The notes: generated by a model not told the origin, from the letters alone. Numbered from the stretch's first letter, positions 1 through 9,122 are shown. The stretch is 64,000 bases of DNA from Amycolatopsis tolypomycina (GCF_900105945.1 NZ_FNSO01000004.1:558001-622000); one strand, 5' to 3'. Numbers and translations are program-made.

Positions 1-318
1 TTGCGCTCCTGCGCTGAGGAACTCGCCGCCGGACTGCGCTGTGGTGGTCCGGGTGCCACGACGGCCGAGCTCACCGACGTCGTCGCGCAGCTGGTCGCCG
101 GCCAGGAAGCCATCTCCCACGCGCTCGCCGGGCTCGCCGCCCGGGTCGAGGGTGGTTCGGACGCCCTGGCCGCGGCCCCGCCGCTGGATGTCGAGGTGGT
201 CACCGAGGTGCTCCGCGCGGCCGCGATCGCCTCCCGGTGTTCCGCGGAGGCGCTCGACGAGGTCACGCCGTCGTTCGAATGTGTGAGCGAATCCGTCGCG
301 CCTGACACCCGTTTGTAG
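1..318 (+). CDS. Hypothetical protein, probably 5'-truncated by the window edge
   Basis: The frame is open from base 1 to a TAG at 316-318, giving at least 105 residues. A TTG happens to sit at base 1, so a complete gene is possible, but no upstream ribosome-binding site can be examined. The protein is rich in alanine, glutamate and valine and looks mostly helical (for example LTDVVAQLVAGQEAISHALA). I see no membrane segment, metal-binding pattern or known domain. It runs in the same direction as ku, 52 bp upstream of it, but the likely ku promoter lies between them. I do not recognise the family. Confidence 0.45.
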   Translation: MRSCAEELAAGLRCGGPGATTAELTDVVAQLVAGQEAISHALAGLAARVEGGSDALAAAPPLDVEVVTEVLRAAAIASRCSAEALDEVTPSFECVSESVAPDTRL

Positions 319-370
319 CTGTCGATCCGCCGCGGCCGCTGTCTAGCCTGGAGCTGCGGAGGTGGCACGG

Positions 371-1243
371 ATGCGCGCGGTGTGGACGGGCACGATCGGG
401 TTCGGCAGTTACGCCATCCCGGTGAAGGCGTACAGCGCCACCGAGGAGCGGGAAATCCCGCTGCACCAGGTGCACGAGCCCGACGGCGGCCGCATCCGGG
501 TCAAGCGCGTGTGCGAGGTCGACGGCGCCGAGGTGCCGCCCGAGGAGATGATCCGCGGCTACCCGGTCCCCGGCGGCGACGTCGTCCTGCTGTCCGACCA
601 CGAGCTGGCGTCGCTGCCGATGCCGGGCCGCACGATCGCCATCCGCTGCTTCGCGCCGGTGTCCGACGTCGACCCGCTCTGGTTCGCGAAGAGCTACTAC
701 CTCGAACCCGAGCCGGCGGGCACGAAGCCGTACGTGCTGTTCAGCGAGGCGCTCCAGCAGTCGGGCCGGCTCGCGCTGGTGACGGTGGCGCTGCGCCGCC
801 GCGAGACGCTGGGTGCGTTGCGGGTGCGCGACCAGGTGATCATCCTGGAAACGATGCGGTGGCCCGACGAGGTGCGCACCCCGGACTTCCCGTTCCAGCA
901 CGCCGACGTCGACATCCGCCCGGGCGAGCTGCGGCGCGCGGCGAACCTGGTCGAGGAGCTGACCGGCGAGTTCGACCCGGGCCGCTACCCCGACCGTTAC
1001 CGCGAGGCCTTCCACGCGTTGGTCCAGGCGAAGATCGACGGCGCCGAGGTGGTCCAGCCGACGGCGGCCGAGCAGGCCGAGGGAGTAACCCGCCTGCTGG
1101 CGGCGTTGCAGGAGAGCGCGGCCGACGCGGAGGACGCGCGCAACGCGGCGGTCACGAAGGCCAAGGCGGCGGCGGCGAGGGCCGCGAAGGCGCGCACGAC
1201 GGCGAAGCGAGCCGCGACACGCACCCGGTCGAAGACGTCCTGA
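371..1243 (+). CDS. ku: Ku-type non-homologous end joining DNA end-binding protein
   Basis: This is a bacterial Ku homodimer subunit, which encircles double-strand break ends and recruits LigD. The 290-residue product opens MRAVWTGTIGFGSYAIPVKAYS, close to the family's usual start, and keeps the core segments IPLHQVH and KPYVLFSEAL. The last ~60 residues are an Ala/Lys/Arg-rich tail (AKAAAARAAKART), the type of basic C-terminal extension that in other actinobacterial Ku proteins aids DNA binding. I chose ATG 371 rather than GTG 362 because GGAGG at 358-362 then has an 8-nt spacer and because the product starts as in homologues. A -10-like TAGCCT lies at 344-349. No ligD is adjacent. Confidence 0.9.
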   Translation: MRAVWTGTIGFGSYAIPVKAYSATEEREIPLHQVHEPDGGRIRVKRVCEVDGAEVPPEEMIRGYPVPGGDVVLLSDHELASLPMPGRTIAIRCFAPVSDVDPLWFAKSYYLEPEPAGTKPYVLFSEALQQSGRLALVTVALRRRETLGALRVRDQVIILETMRWPDEVRTPDFPFQHADVDIRPGELRRAANLVEELTGEFDPGRYPDRYREAFHALVQAKIDGAEVVQPTAAEQAEGVTRLLAALQESAADAEDARNAAVTKAKAAAARAAKARTTAKRAATRTRSKTS

Positions 1244-1483
1244 GTATTACTACCCACGGGTAATTGAGGGTTCTCACACTCAACCGGCCGTCCCCGGCGC
1301 GGCAGACTTCTCCCTGTCAGCGGATACCGGATCGCTGGCGAGGGGGGAAGTCGGGACGGCCCCTGGGGAGGTGAGCCGTCCAGACGCCAGGGTTCCGGGG
1401 CGGGCCGAAGGAGGAGCGGCCCGTTTCCGGAACCCGTCCCGCACCACGGGGAGGTGGCGCGGGGCGCAAGGGGGTGTCCGAAG

Positions 1484-1519
1484 GCTGCCGTGGAGGGATC
1501 GAGGGGTCTCCACGGCAGC
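1484..1519 (-). terminator. Rho-independent-type hairpin after marR/ABC operon
   Basis: GCTGCCGTGGAG (1484-1495) pairs perfectly with CTCCACGGCAGC (1508-1519), a 12-bp stem with a 12-nt loop. It begins two bases beyond the stop codon of the leftward MarR gene. There is no clear U-tract, which is common for actinobacterial hairpin terminators. The rest of 1244-1483 holds nothing I can identify beyond a small TACCC/GGGTA dyad just after ku. Confidence 0.75.
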
Positions 1520-1521
1520 TT

Positions 1522-2001
1522 TCAGGCGTCCGCCACCCGGATCAGCAGGTCGGCGGCCAGCCGGAGCAGCTGCTGCTCCGTCGGCGAGAGCGTCGCTTCG
1601 AGCGCGCCGGCCAGCCAGCGTTCGCGTTGGGTGGTGTACCGGCGCAGCACGGCCAGGCCGTCCTCGGTGATGCTGACGCGCGACCGGCGCCCGTCATCGG
1701 GATCCGGTGTCCGCTCGATGTGGCCGCGGAGGTCGAGCGAGGCCAGGATGCGGGTGAGCGACTGCGGCTGCAGCCGTTCCGCTTCGGCCAGCTCGGTCGG
1801 CGTCTGCGTGCCGGCGCGGTAGAGCCGGCTCAGCACCGCGAGCACCGCCGGGCCGGGGATGTGCCGGTCCGCCTCGGCGCGCATCCGCCAGTTCAGCCGC
1901 CCGACGCCTTCGCGCACCCGCCGGGACAGGTCGGCGAGTTCGGCGTCCGCGGTGACCCGCGCGGCGGTCTCGTCAAGGGTCCGGGCCGGTTCGGTCTGCA
2001 T
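1522..2001 (-). CDS. MarR-family transcriptional regulator
   Basis: The 159-residue protein has the MarR layout. N-terminal helices are followed by a winged helix-turn-helix (PTELAEAERLQPQSLTRILASL, then a wing around HIERTPDPDDGRRSRVSITEDG), and C-terminal dimerisation helices close the protein. The DGRRSRVSIT wing is diagnostic. It is the second gene of a leftward operon, 9 bp after the ABC exporter, and a strong hairpin follows it. By analogy with other MarR/exporter pairs it probably represses its own operon and is released by an exported compound. The ligand is unknown. Confidence 0.88.
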   Translation of the reverse strand: MQTEPARTLDETAARVTADAELADLSRRVREGVGRLNWRMRAEADRHIPGPAVLAVLSRLYRAGTQTPTELAEAERLQPQSLTRILASLDLRGHIERTPDPDDGRRSRVSITEDGLAVLRRYTTQRERWLAGALEATLSPTEQQLLRLAADLLIRVADA

Positions 2002-2010
2002 GGCCCCACA

Positions 2011-3789
2011 TTAGGTGGTTCCCCGCACCAGCCGGGCATAACGCCCTTCGCGCGCCAGGAGCTCTTCGTGTGTTCCTCGTTCGGCGATCCTCCCTTCGTG
2101 CAGGACGACGATCTGGTCCGCATGCTCCACAGTGGACAACCGGTGCGCGATCGTCAGCGTGGTGCGGCCCGCGGCGAGCCGGTCGAGCTCGGCTTGCACC
2201 GAGCGTTCGGTGCGGGTGTCGAGCGCGCTGGTCGCCTCGTCGAGGATGAGCACCGGCGGGTTGCGCAGCAGGATCCGGGCGATCGCGATCCGCTGTTTCT
2301 CGCCGCCGGAGAAGCGATAGCCTCGCTGGCCCACGACCGTGTCGTACCCCGCCGGCAGGCCGGCCAGGGTGTCGTGGATGTGCGCGGCCTTCGCCGCCCG
2401 CTCGATCTCGTCGTCCGTCGCGTCCGGCTTGGCGAAGCGCAGGTTTTCCCGCACCGTGTCGTGGAAGAGGTACGTCTCCTGCGACACCAGCCCGACGCCG
2501 GCCGCCAGGGAAGCCAGCGTGACGTCCCGGACGTCGGCGCCGTCGATCGTCACCGAACCGCCGCTCACCTCGTACAGGCGGGCGACGAGGTAGGCGAGCG
2601 TCGTCTTGCCCGAACCGGTCGAGCCGACCAGGGCCGTCGTGGTCCCGGCCGGGATGTCGAGATCGATGTCCCGCAGTGTCGGTGGGCCGTCTTCGTCGTA
2701 GCGGAACGAGACGCCGCGCATCAAGACGTCGCCGCGGCGCACCTCCAGCACGCGCGCACCCGGCTTGTCCGCAATCTCCACCGGCAGGTCCATGACCTCG
2801 AAGATGCGGCCGAACAGCGCCTTCGACGTCGCCACGTTCTGCCCGATCGTCTGCATCGCGCTCGCCGGCGCGACCAGCCGGTTGAGCATGCTGGTGAACG
2901 CCACGACGGTGCCGAGCGAGAACGGCGTCGCGCCGCCCGCCAGCGCCAGCCCGGCGATCCAGTAGACCAGTGCCGGGATCACTGTCAGGCTCATCGCCCG
3001 CGACGCCGTCTGCCAGCGGCCGGCCAGCGCGGCGGCCCGTTCCAGCGACGCGATCTCCCGCGACTCCGCGCCGAACCGCTCGCGCATCGCCCGCTCGTTG
3101 CCCATCGTCTTGGCGAGCAGCACCCCGGTGACGGACAGGGACTCCTCGACCATCGTCGTCAGCCGGGCCATCCGGCGGGTCCGGCCGCGGGCCAGGGTCC
3201 GCCGCTTCTTGCCCAGCCGCAGCGTGAACAGCAGGAACAGCGGCACGACGATCAGCGACAGCGCCGCCAGCTGCCAGTCGAGCAGGACCAGCGCCACCGC
3301 GATGGCGATCGTCGTGGTCGCGTTCTGCACCATCGACCCGGCGGTCGTGGTGATCACGTTGTCCACCCCGCCGATGTCGTTGAACACCCGCGAGAGCACT
3401 TCGCCGCTCTTCGTCCGCGTGAAGAAGCCGAGCGACATCCGCTGCAGGTGGCCGTAGACCGACACGCGCAGCTCGTTCATGACCCGCTGCCCGATGGTGT
3501 TGGACAGCCCGGTGGTGGCGACACCGAGGGAGCCGCTGCCGACCGCGCAGACGATCATCCCGGCGGACAGCAGGCTGATGAGCAGGGTGTCGCGGTGCGG
3601 CAGGGCGTCGTCGAGGATCTCGCGCAGCAGGAACGGCGAGACGACGCCGAGGCCGGCCTGCACGACGATCAGGGTGAACAGCGCGCCGAGCGGCCCGCGG
3701 TGCGGGCGGAACAAGCCCGCGATCCGCCGCAGCGGCACCGGTTCGTCGGTGTCGCCGGCCGGTTCGCGGAGGACGGGCGCGGTGGTCAT
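2011..3789 (-). CDS. ABC exporter half-transporter (membrane domain fused to ATPase)
   Basis: The 592-residue protein is a type IV ABC exporter with six membrane helices in about the first 320 residues, then a nucleotide-binding domain. Walker A is GSTGSGKTT (~389-397), a glutamine loop lies at LVSQETYLFHDTVRENL, the signature is FSGGEKQR (~493-500), Walker B is VLILDEATSALD (~513), and the switch histidine is in TIAHRLS. It probably works as a homodimer, exporting a lipid, peptide or drug. I chose the ATG at 3787-3789 because the upstream in-frame residues (rich in R, K and P) are not exporter-like. It is divergent from ffh and is followed by marR, which likely regulates it. Confidence 0.9.
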   Translation of the reverse strand: MTTAPVLREPAGDTDEPVPLRRIAGLFRPHRGPLGALFTLIVVQAGLGVVSPFLLREILDDALPHRDTLLISLLSAGMIVCAVGSGSLGVATTGLSNTIGQRVMNELRVSVYGHLQRMSLGFFTRTKSGEVLSRVFNDIGGVDNVITTTAGSMVQNATTTIAIAVALVLLDWQLAALSLIVVPLFLLFTLRLGKKRRTLARGRTRRMARLTTMVEESLSVTGVLLAKTMGNERAMRERFGAESREIASLERAAALAGRWQTASRAMSLTVIPALVYWIAGLALAGGATPFSLGTVVAFTSMLNRLVAPASAMQTIGQNVATSKALFGRIFEVMDLPVEIADKPGARVLEVRRGDVLMRGVSFRYDEDGPPTLRDIDLDIPAGTTTALVGSTGSGKTTLAYLVARLYEVSGGSVTIDGADVRDVTLASLAAGVGLVSQETYLFHDTVRENLRFAKPDATDDEIERAAKAAHIHDTLAGLPAGYDTVVGQRGYRFSGGEKQRIAIARILLRNPPVLILDEATSALDTRTERSVQAELDRLAAGRTTLTIAHRLSTVEHADQIVVLHEGRIAERGTHEELLAREGRYARLVRGTT

Positions 3790-3983
3790 GCACCTATGTT
3801 TACTAAAATCCGGCCGAGGCGCCAGCGATTTTCTTGAAATCAACCGGAAGCGTGTCGAACACTGGTTAACGCATGCGTACTAACGTGTGCGTACCCGCGA
3901 GGCAGGGACCCGGAGCGACTACCCTCGACAAGGCCGGCCGCGTCCGGCGCGCCACCATCGACCCAGCTGGAGCGTGCACACCC

Positions 3984-5519
3984 GTGTTCGACACCCTCTC
4001 CGATCGGCTCACCGCCGCCCTGCAGACGCTCACGCGCAAGGGCAAGCTGTCCGACGCCGACATCGACGCCACCGCGCGCGAGATCCGCATCGCGCTGCTG
4101 GAGGCCGACGTCGCCCTCGGCGTGGTCAAGACCTTCATCGCGAGGATCAAGGAGCGGGCGAAGGGCGCCGAGGTCTCCCAGGCGCTCAACCCCGCGCAGC
4201 AGGTCATCAAGATCGTCAACGAGGAGCTCGTCGGGATCCTCGGCGGCGAGACGCGCCGGCTCAACCTGGCCAAGACCCCGCCTACGGTCATCATGCTCGC
4301 CGGTTTGCAGGGTGCCGGTAAGACGACGCTCGCCGGCAAGCTGGCGATGTGGCTGAAGAAGCAGGGCCACGCGCCGATGCTGGTCGCCTGCGACCTCCAG
4401 CGCCCGAACGCCGTCACGCAGCTGCAGGTCGTCGGCGAGCGCGCCGGTGTCGTCACCTTCGCGCCCGAGCCCGGCAACGGCGTCGGCGACCCGGTCGACG
4501 TCGCCCGCCGCGCCATCGCCGAGGCCAAGCACGCGCAGCACGACGTCGTCGTGGTCGACACCGCGGGCCGCCTCGGTGTCGACGAAGAGCTGATGAAGCA
4601 GGCCGCGGACATCCGCGACGCGGTGAACCCGGACGAGGTCCTGTTCGTCGTCGACGCGATGATCGGCCAGGACGCCGTCACGACGGCCGAGGCGTTCCGC
4701 GACGGCGTCGGCTTCAGCGGCGTCGTGCTCACGAAGCTCGACGGCGACGCCCGCGGTGGTGCCGCGCTGAGCGTCCGCGAGGTCACCGGCCAGCCGATCC
4801 TCTTCGCCTCCAACGGCGAGAAGCTCGAGGACTTCGACACCTTCCACCCCGACCGGATGGCGTCGCGGATCCTCGGCATGGGTGACGTGCTCACCCTGAT
4901 CGAGCAGGCCGAGCAGGCCTTCGACCAGAAGCAGGCCGAGAAGGCCGCCGAGAAGCTCTCCAGCGGCCAGCTCACCCTCGAGGACTTCCTCGAGCAGATG
5001 CTCGCGGTCCGCAAGATGGGCCCGATCGGCAACCTGCTCGGCATGCTCCCGGGTGCCGGCCAGATGAAGGACCAGCTGGCCCAGGTCGACGACAAGCACC
5101 TGGACAAGCTGCAGGCGATCATCCGCGGCATGACCCCGGCCGAGCGCGAAGACCCGAAGATGATCAACGGCTCGCGGCGGCTGCGCATCGCCAACGGCTC
5201 CGGCGTCACCGTCCGCGAGGTCAACGACCTGGTCAACCGGTTCTTCGAGGCCCGCAAGATGATGGCCCAGATGGCCGGCCGGTTCGGCTTCGGCGGCGGA
5301 GGCGGCTCGAAGTCCCGCAAGGGCAAGAAGGGCAAGAAGGGCCGCGGCCCCACGCCCCCCAAGGTGCGCGGCGGCTTCCCCGGCGGCATGCCGATGCTGC
5401 CCCCGGGCGGGCAGATGCCGGGCGGGATGCCCGACCTGTCGCAGCTCGGCGGCATGAACGACGTCCCGGGCTTCGACCCGTCGAAGTTCAAGCTGCCCAA
5501 GAACCCCAAGGACAATTGA
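3984..5519 (+). CDS. ffh: Signal recognition particle GTPase Ffh (SRP54)
   Basis: Ffh binds signal sequences on nascent membrane proteins and delivers ribosomes to FtsY. The 511-residue product has the N domain (MFDTLSDRLTAALQTLTRKG), the G domain with G1 GLQGAGKTTLAGKLA, G3 VVDTAGRLGVDEELM and TKLDGDARGGAALS, then the methionine-rich M domain (FLEQMLAVRKMGPIGNLLGMLPG; MTPAEREDPKMINGSRRLRIANGSG). The extreme C-terminus is a Gly/Lys/Met tail (KSRKGKKGKKGRG, then PGGMPMLPPGG repeats), common in actinobacteria. I placed the start at GTG 3984 from homology, with GGAG 11 nt upstream. The frame remains open further 5', but that part does not look like Ffh. Confidence 0.96.
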   Translation: MFDTLSDRLTAALQTLTRKGKLSDADIDATAREIRIALLEADVALGVVKTFIARIKERAKGAEVSQALNPAQQVIKIVNEELVGILGGETRRLNLAKTPPTVIMLAGLQGAGKTTLAGKLAMWLKKQGHAPMLVACDLQRPNAVTQLQVVGERAGVVTFAPEPGNGVGDPVDVARRAIAEAKHAQHDVVVVDTAGRLGVDEELMKQAADIRDAVNPDEVLFVVDAMIGQDAVTTAEAFRDGVGFSGVVLTKLDGDARGGAALSVREVTGQPILFASNGEKLEDFDTFHPDRMASRILGMGDVLTLIEQAEQAFDQKQAEKAAEKLSSGQLTLEDFLEQMLAVRKMGPIGNLLGMLPGAGQMKDQLAQVDDKHLDKLQAIIRGMTPAEREDPKMINGSRRLRIANGSGVTVREVNDLVNRFFEARKMMAQMAGRFGFGGGGGSKSRKGKKGKKGRGPTPPKVRGGFPGGMPMLPPGGQMPGGMPDLSQLGGMNDVPGFDPSKFKLPKNPKDN

Positions 5520-6592
5520 GCACCGCGCTCCACGCCGCCGGGGTGATCCTGCCCGGCGGCGAGCCGGGGGAGCTGTGGATCACCGGCGGCCGGATCTCGT
5601 TCGAGCCGGTGCCGGACGCCGAGACGCTCGGCCGGGACGTCTTCCTCGTGCCCGGCCTGGTCGACGCGCACTGCCACCCCGGCATCGGCGTCGGCGGGCC
5701 CGTGTCGCTGGACGAGGCGACCGAGCAGGCGATCGCCGACCGGAACGCCGGGACGCTGCTCATCCGCGACTGCGGCCTGCCGATCGACGTCCGGCCGCTG
5801 CAGCGGCGGGCCGACCTGCCGACGATCATCCGCGCCGGGCGGCACCTCGCACTGGCCAAGCGCTACATCCCCGGCCTCGGCATCGAGCTCGAGGACCCGG
5901 AACAGCTGCCGGACGCCGTGGCCGAGCAGGCCCGCGACGGCGACGGCTGGGTCAAGCTCGTCGGCGACTGGATCGACCGCGGGGTGGGCGACCTCGCGCC
6001 GCTGTGGCCGGACGACGTCCTCGCCGAAGCCGTCAAGGTCGCGCACGACAACGGCGCCCGCGTCACCGCGCACGTGTTCGGCGAAGCGGCACTGCCGGGC
6101 CTGATCGCGTCCGGCATCGACTGCCTGGAGCACGGCACCGGCCTGAGCGCCGGCCAGCTGGCCGAGCTGGCGCGTCACGACGTCGCCCTGGTCCCGACGC
6201 TGATCAACATCGAGAACTTCCCGGGCATCGCCGACAAGGCGGGCAAGTACCCGACGTACGCCGCGCACATGCGCGCGCTGCACGCCGGTGTCGGCGAGAT
6301 GGTCGCTTCGGCCATCGAAGCGGGCGTACGCGTCTTCGCAGGCAGCGACGCCGGGGGCATGGTCGAGCACGGCAGGCTCGTCGACGAGATCGAGGCGCTC
6401 CACCGCGCCGGCATGACCCGCGAGCAGGCCCTCGCGAGCGCGTCCTGGGCCGCCCGCGACTGGCTCGGCCACCCCGGCATCGCCGACGGCGCACCCGCCG
6501 ACCTGCTCGTCTACCCGAGCGATCCCCGCGAGGACCTGGGCGTCCTGCGGCATCCTTCGCACATCGTGCTCGGCGGGGTCGTGTACGCCTAG
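5516..6592 (+). CDS. Amidohydrolase-superfamily metal-dependent hydrolase
   Basis: This 358-residue TIM-barrel hydrolase carries the superfamily metal ligands in order: the HxH motif in VDAHCHPGIG (~residue 52), the His of AHVFGEAAL, the His of LEHGTGLS, and the Asp of AGSDAGGM. A carbamylated-lysine position is plausible in GWVKLVGDW. The substrate is not evident; the closest look is to imidazolonepropionase- and prolidase-like members. Its TTG start overlaps the ffh stop (TTGA), so it is translationally coupled to ffh. From memory, an amidohydrolase of this kind also follows ffh in Mycobacterium (Rv2915c), so the pairing is conserved although its reason is unknown. Confidence 0.85.
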   Translation: MSTALHAAGVILPGGEPGELWITGGRISFEPVPDAETLGRDVFLVPGLVDAHCHPGIGVGGPVSLDEATEQAIADRNAGTLLIRDCGLPIDVRPLQRRADLPTIIRAGRHLALAKRYIPGLGIELEDPEQLPDAVAEQARDGDGWVKLVGDWIDRGVGDLAPLWPDDVLAEAVKVAHDNGARVTAHVFGEAALPGLIASGIDCLEHGTGLSAGQLAELARHDVALVPTLINIENFPGIADKAGKYPTYAAHMRALHAGVGEMVASAIEAGVRVFAGSDAGGMVEHGRLVDEIEALHRAGMTREQALASASWAARDWLGHPGIADGAPADLLVYPSDPREDLGVLRHPSHIVLGGVVYA

Positions 6593-6624
6593 ACCCCGCT
6601 GATTTCCTTGCGGGGGCGGCACTT

Positions 6625-6630
6625 TAGCGT
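6625..6630 (+). promoter_or_regulatory. -10 element of a leaderless promoter for the first CPBP gene
   Basis: TAGCGT is followed by exactly 7 nt and then GTG 6638. The spacing matches the TANNNT-N6/7-start pattern of leaderless actinobacterial transcripts, and there is no convincing Shine-Dalgarno. No good -35 was found 17 bp upstream. Confidence 0.5.
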
Positions 6631-6637
6631 GGGGCGC

Positions 6638-7363
6638 GTGACGGACGACGACGGCGCACGGCGCGTGCTGAAGGCGCACTGGTGTTTCGTGGCGTTCTTC
6701 GCGGGGATCGCCGGCTACTACCTGGCCAACCTGATCATCGCCGCGGCGGTCAACCGCAACGTCGGCGAGTTCGACCCCCTCGAACTGCACGACATCGGCC
6801 CGCTGCTGCTCCTGGCGTTCGTGCCCAACCTGCTGCTCGGCCTCGGCCCGGCGGCCGGCTCGTGGCTGTGGGGCGAGGGGCTGCGCAGGGACTTCGGCCT
6901 CAAGCCGACCTGGCGCGACGTCCGGATCGGCCTCGCCTGCGGCGTGCTCGCGCTGGTCGTCGGCTACCTGCTCAACCTGATGCTGATCGCGGTCTACGGT
7001 GCCGACGACGTCTCCGACAGCCCGCTGACCGACCTCGCCGACACCTTCGACGGCGACACCGTGTGGCTGGTGCTCGCGGCCGTGATCGTCATCGCCGGCG
7101 CGCCGATCACCGAAGAACTGCTGGTCCGCGGCACGCTGTGGAACGCGCTGTCGGTCCACCGGGTCCCGCCGTGGGTGGTGCTCGTACTCACCTCGCTCGT
7201 GTTCGCCCAGCTGCACGGCGAGCCGACCCGCACCATCGCGCTGTTCGGCCAGGGCATCGCGATGGGCCTGGCCCGGTACCTGTCCGGCCGGGTCGGCGCC
7301 GGGGTGATCGCGCACGCGGCCAACAACCTGCCGCCCGCGGTGCTGCTGTTCGTCGCGCACTGA
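6638..7363 (+). CDS. CPBP-family intramembrane glutamic protease/immunity-type membrane protein
   Basis: The 241-residue polytopic protein has the three CPBP (Abi/Rce1-like) motifs: EELLVRGTLWNAL (EExxxR), FAQLHGEPTR (FxxxH) and HAANNLPPAV (HxxxN), all facing the membrane interior. Hydrophobic helices include VAFFAGIAGYYLANLIIAAAV and IGLACGVLALVVGYLLNLML. Family members cleave CAAX-type substrates or act as bacteriocin self-immunity factors; nothing here shows which. GTG 6638 is preferred because TAGCGT lies 7 nt upstream. It is followed by a second, related CPBP gene at 7465, which suggests an ancient tandem duplication. Confidence 0.85.
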   Translation: MTDDDGARRVLKAHWCFVAFFAGIAGYYLANLIIAAAVNRNVGEFDPLELHDIGPLLLLAFVPNLLLGLGPAAGSWLWGEGLRRDFGLKPTWRDVRIGLACGVLALVVGYLLNLMLIAVYGADDVSDSPLTDLADTFDGDTVWLVLAAVIVIAGAPITEELLVRGTLWNALSVHRVPPWVVLVLTSLVFAQLHGEPTRTIALFGQGIAMGLARYLSGRVGAGVIAHAANNLPPAVLLFVAH

Positions 7364-7464
7364 ACGTTGCGAAGTTCGATGGACAGTAGCTGGACGGATA
7401 CTGTGCGATCACATCCCGGCGGCTAGGCTCGACACCTGGAGCCGAGCGACGCGGAGGGCAAGGC

Positions 7465-8259
7465 GTGACCACTTCCCAGCCCCGGGACCCGGCTGCCGAC
7501 GCGACGCCGTTGCCCGAGCCAGAAGAGCCCGTCTTCCTGCCGCCCGCGCCGCGGCACCGGTGGGGCTTCGGGGCGTTCCTGCTCGTCGAGGCGGTGCTGC
7601 TGGCGTCCGCGGCCTTCGTGTCCGTCCTCGTCGGCGACACCGGTCCCGGCCCGCTGCCGATGCGCGTCGTGCTGCTCGGCACGATGCTGCCGACGATGAT
7701 CGCGGCCGGCGTCGCCGTGCTGATCACGTACGTCCGCGGCAACGGGCCCGTCGCCGACCTGCGGCTCGAATGGCGCTGGGCCGACGTGAAGACCGGGCTG
7801 CGGTACGGCTGCGTGGGGCTCGTCTTCACCACCGTCGCCGCCTACCTGTGGACGCGGCTGGTGGGCGACGCGAACGCGACGTCGGCGATCAGCGCTCTGG
7901 TCGAAGACCGCCGGATGTCGATCTCGGCGGCCCTCGTGATGTTCGTCTACCTCTGGCTGCTCGGCCCGATCTGCGAGGAGATCATCTACCGCGGCCTGCT
8001 CTGGGGCGCGGCGGAGCAGCTGCAGTGGCGCAGCGAGCGCTGGGGCCGCGTCGCGGCGTTCCTGCTGTCTACGGCGGTGTTCGCGGCCAGCCACCTCGAG
8101 CCGCTGCGGACGACGTTGCTGCTGGTCATCGCGGTGCCGATCGGCCTGGTCCGGCTGGTCACCGGGCGGCTGCCGGGCAGTATCGTCGCGCACCAGGTGA
8201 ACAACTTCCTGCCGGCGCTGACCATCCTGCTCGGGGCGCTCGGGGTGGCCTCTTTCTGA
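7465..8259 (+). CDS. CPBP-family intramembrane protease, second tandem copy
   Basis: The 264-residue membrane protein carries CPBP motifs CEEIIYRGLLWGA, FAASHLEPLR and HQVNNFLPA. The first ~35 residues are a proline/alanine-rich cytosolic leader ending in PRHRWGFGAF. It shares motif order and membrane layout with the preceding gene but little else in sequence, so the two are diverged paralogues. GTG 7465 has a good GGAGGG about 10 nt upstream, and a -10-like TAGGCT lies at 7424-7429, so unlike its neighbour it has a leadered transcript. Its role is undetermined. Its position just before rpsP is accessory to the conserved translation cluster. Confidence 0.85.
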   Translation: MTTSQPRDPAADATPLPEPEEPVFLPPAPRHRWGFGAFLLVEAVLLASAAFVSVLVGDTGPGPLPMRVVLLGTMLPTMIAAGVAVLITYVRGNGPVADLRLEWRWADVKTGLRYGCVGLVFTTVAAYLWTRLVGDANATSAISALVEDRRMSISAALVMFVYLWLLGPICEEIIYRGLLWGAAEQLQWRSERWGRVAAFLLSTAVFAASHLEPLRTTLLLVIAVPIGLVRLVTGRLPGSIVAHQVNNFLPALTILLGALGVASF

Positions 8260-8278
8260 GTGCGCGGGTGCCATCTGG

Positions 8279-8284
8279 CAGAAT
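8279..8284 (+). promoter_or_regulatory. Candidate -10 element for rpsP
   Basis: CAGAAT lies 134 nt before the rpsP start, in the 159-bp gap after the CPBP gene. The hexamer 17 bp upstream (CTGAGT, 8256-8261) is a weak -35. It is the best promoter candidate for the rpsP-khpA-rimM-trmD operon. Confidence 0.35.
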
Positions 8285-8418
8285 GGTGCACTGCCTGCTT
8301 CCGCCGGACCCTCTCACCGCGCGAAAGCTCCTGACCTTCGGGTGCCCGCGTCCGTGTCCCCACTCGGCCCGCGTGCGCCCAGCCCAGCACCAGAGAGACT
8401 CGAGGAGAACCCACACCC

Positions 8419-8862
8419 GTGGCCGTCAAGATCAAGCTGCAGCGCCTCGGCAAGATCCGTGCGCCGTACTACCGCATCATCGTCGCCGACGCGCGCACCC
8501 GCCGGGACGGCAAGGCCATCGAGACGATCGGCAAGTACCACCCGAAGGAAGAGCCGAGCCTGATCGAGGTCGTCTCCGACCGCGCCCAGTACTGGCTGGG
8601 TGTCGGCGCGCAGCCGACCGAGCCGGTCCAGCGCCTGCTGGAGATCACCGGTGACTGGCAGAAGTTCAAGGGCCTGCCGGGCGCCGAGGGCACCCTGAAG
8701 GTGGCCGAGCCGAAGCCGTCCAAGCAGGACCTGTTCAACGCGGCGCTGGCCGCGGCCGGCGAGGAGCCCTCCGCCGACGCCACCACGCCGAAGAAGAAGT
8801 CCGCCCCGAAGAAGGCCGAGGCCGAGAAGGCGGAGGCCGCTGAGGGCGAGAAGTCCGAGTGA
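8419..8862 (+). CDS. rpsP: 30S ribosomal protein S16
   Basis: The S16 core is unmistakable: [20 protein letters not shown], then [20 protein letters not shown] and [21 protein letters not shown]. The 147-residue product is longer than the ~80-90 residues of E. coli S16 because of an Ala/Lys/Glu-rich C-terminal tail ([19 protein letters not shown]), which is usual in actinobacteria. It starts at GTG 8419 and opens the cluster rpsP-khpA-rimM-trmD. The next gene overlaps its stop codon (GTGA). The product assembles early on 16S rRNA and stabilises the 30S body. Confidence 0.96.
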   Translation: MAVKIKLQRLGKIRAPYYRIIVADARTRRDGKAIETIGKYHPKEEPSLIEVVSDRAQYWLGVGAQPTEPVQRLLEITGDWQKFKGLPGAEGTLKVAEPKPSKQDLFNAALAAAGEEPSADATTPKKKSAPKKAEAEKAEAAEGEKSE

Positions 8863-9098
8863 GTTTCCTCGCGGACTCCCTCGAGCACCTGGTGCGCGGG
8901 ATCGTCGACAACCCGGACGAGGTCCGGGTCGAGCTGCTGACCACCCGCCGTGGCCGCACGCTCGAGGTGCACGTGCACCCCGATGACCTCGGCAAGGTGA
9001 TCGGCCGGGGTGGTCGCACGGCGACCGCCCTGCGCACCGTCATGGGTGGCATCGGTGGCCGCGGCGTCCGCGTGGACGTCGTCGACACCGACCGCTGA
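8859..9098 (+). CDS. khpA: KH-domain RNA-binding protein KhpA
   Basis: This 79-residue single KH domain protein has the nucleic-acid-gripping GxxG loop in [17 protein letters not shown]. Members bind structured RNA and in Gram-positive bacteria act with KhpB in controlling division and sRNA-linked functions; that partner role is family knowledge. Its GTG overlaps the rpsP stop by 4 bp, implying translational coupling. The rpsP-khpA-rimM order is conserved across Actinobacteria and Firmicutes, which supports the assignment. Confidence 0.93.
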   Translation: MSFLADSLEHLVRGIVDNPDEVRVELLTTRRGRTLEVHVHPDDLGKVIGRGGRTATALRTVMGGIGGRGVRVDVVDTDR

Positions 9099-9122
9099 GC
9101 CTTTCTTTCGGAAACGGTCAGG

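Noticed and set aside
1244..1290. TACCC/GGGTA dyad as a ku terminator
   Set aside because: Stem is only 5 bp with no U-tract; too weak to call.
3866..7360. 1164-codon open frame on the minus strand opposite ffh, amidohydrolase and CPBP genes
   Set aside because: Its protein is Arg/Gly/Ala/Asp-rich low-complexity sequence, a usual antisense artefact in high-GC genes; the plus-strand genes have family matches.
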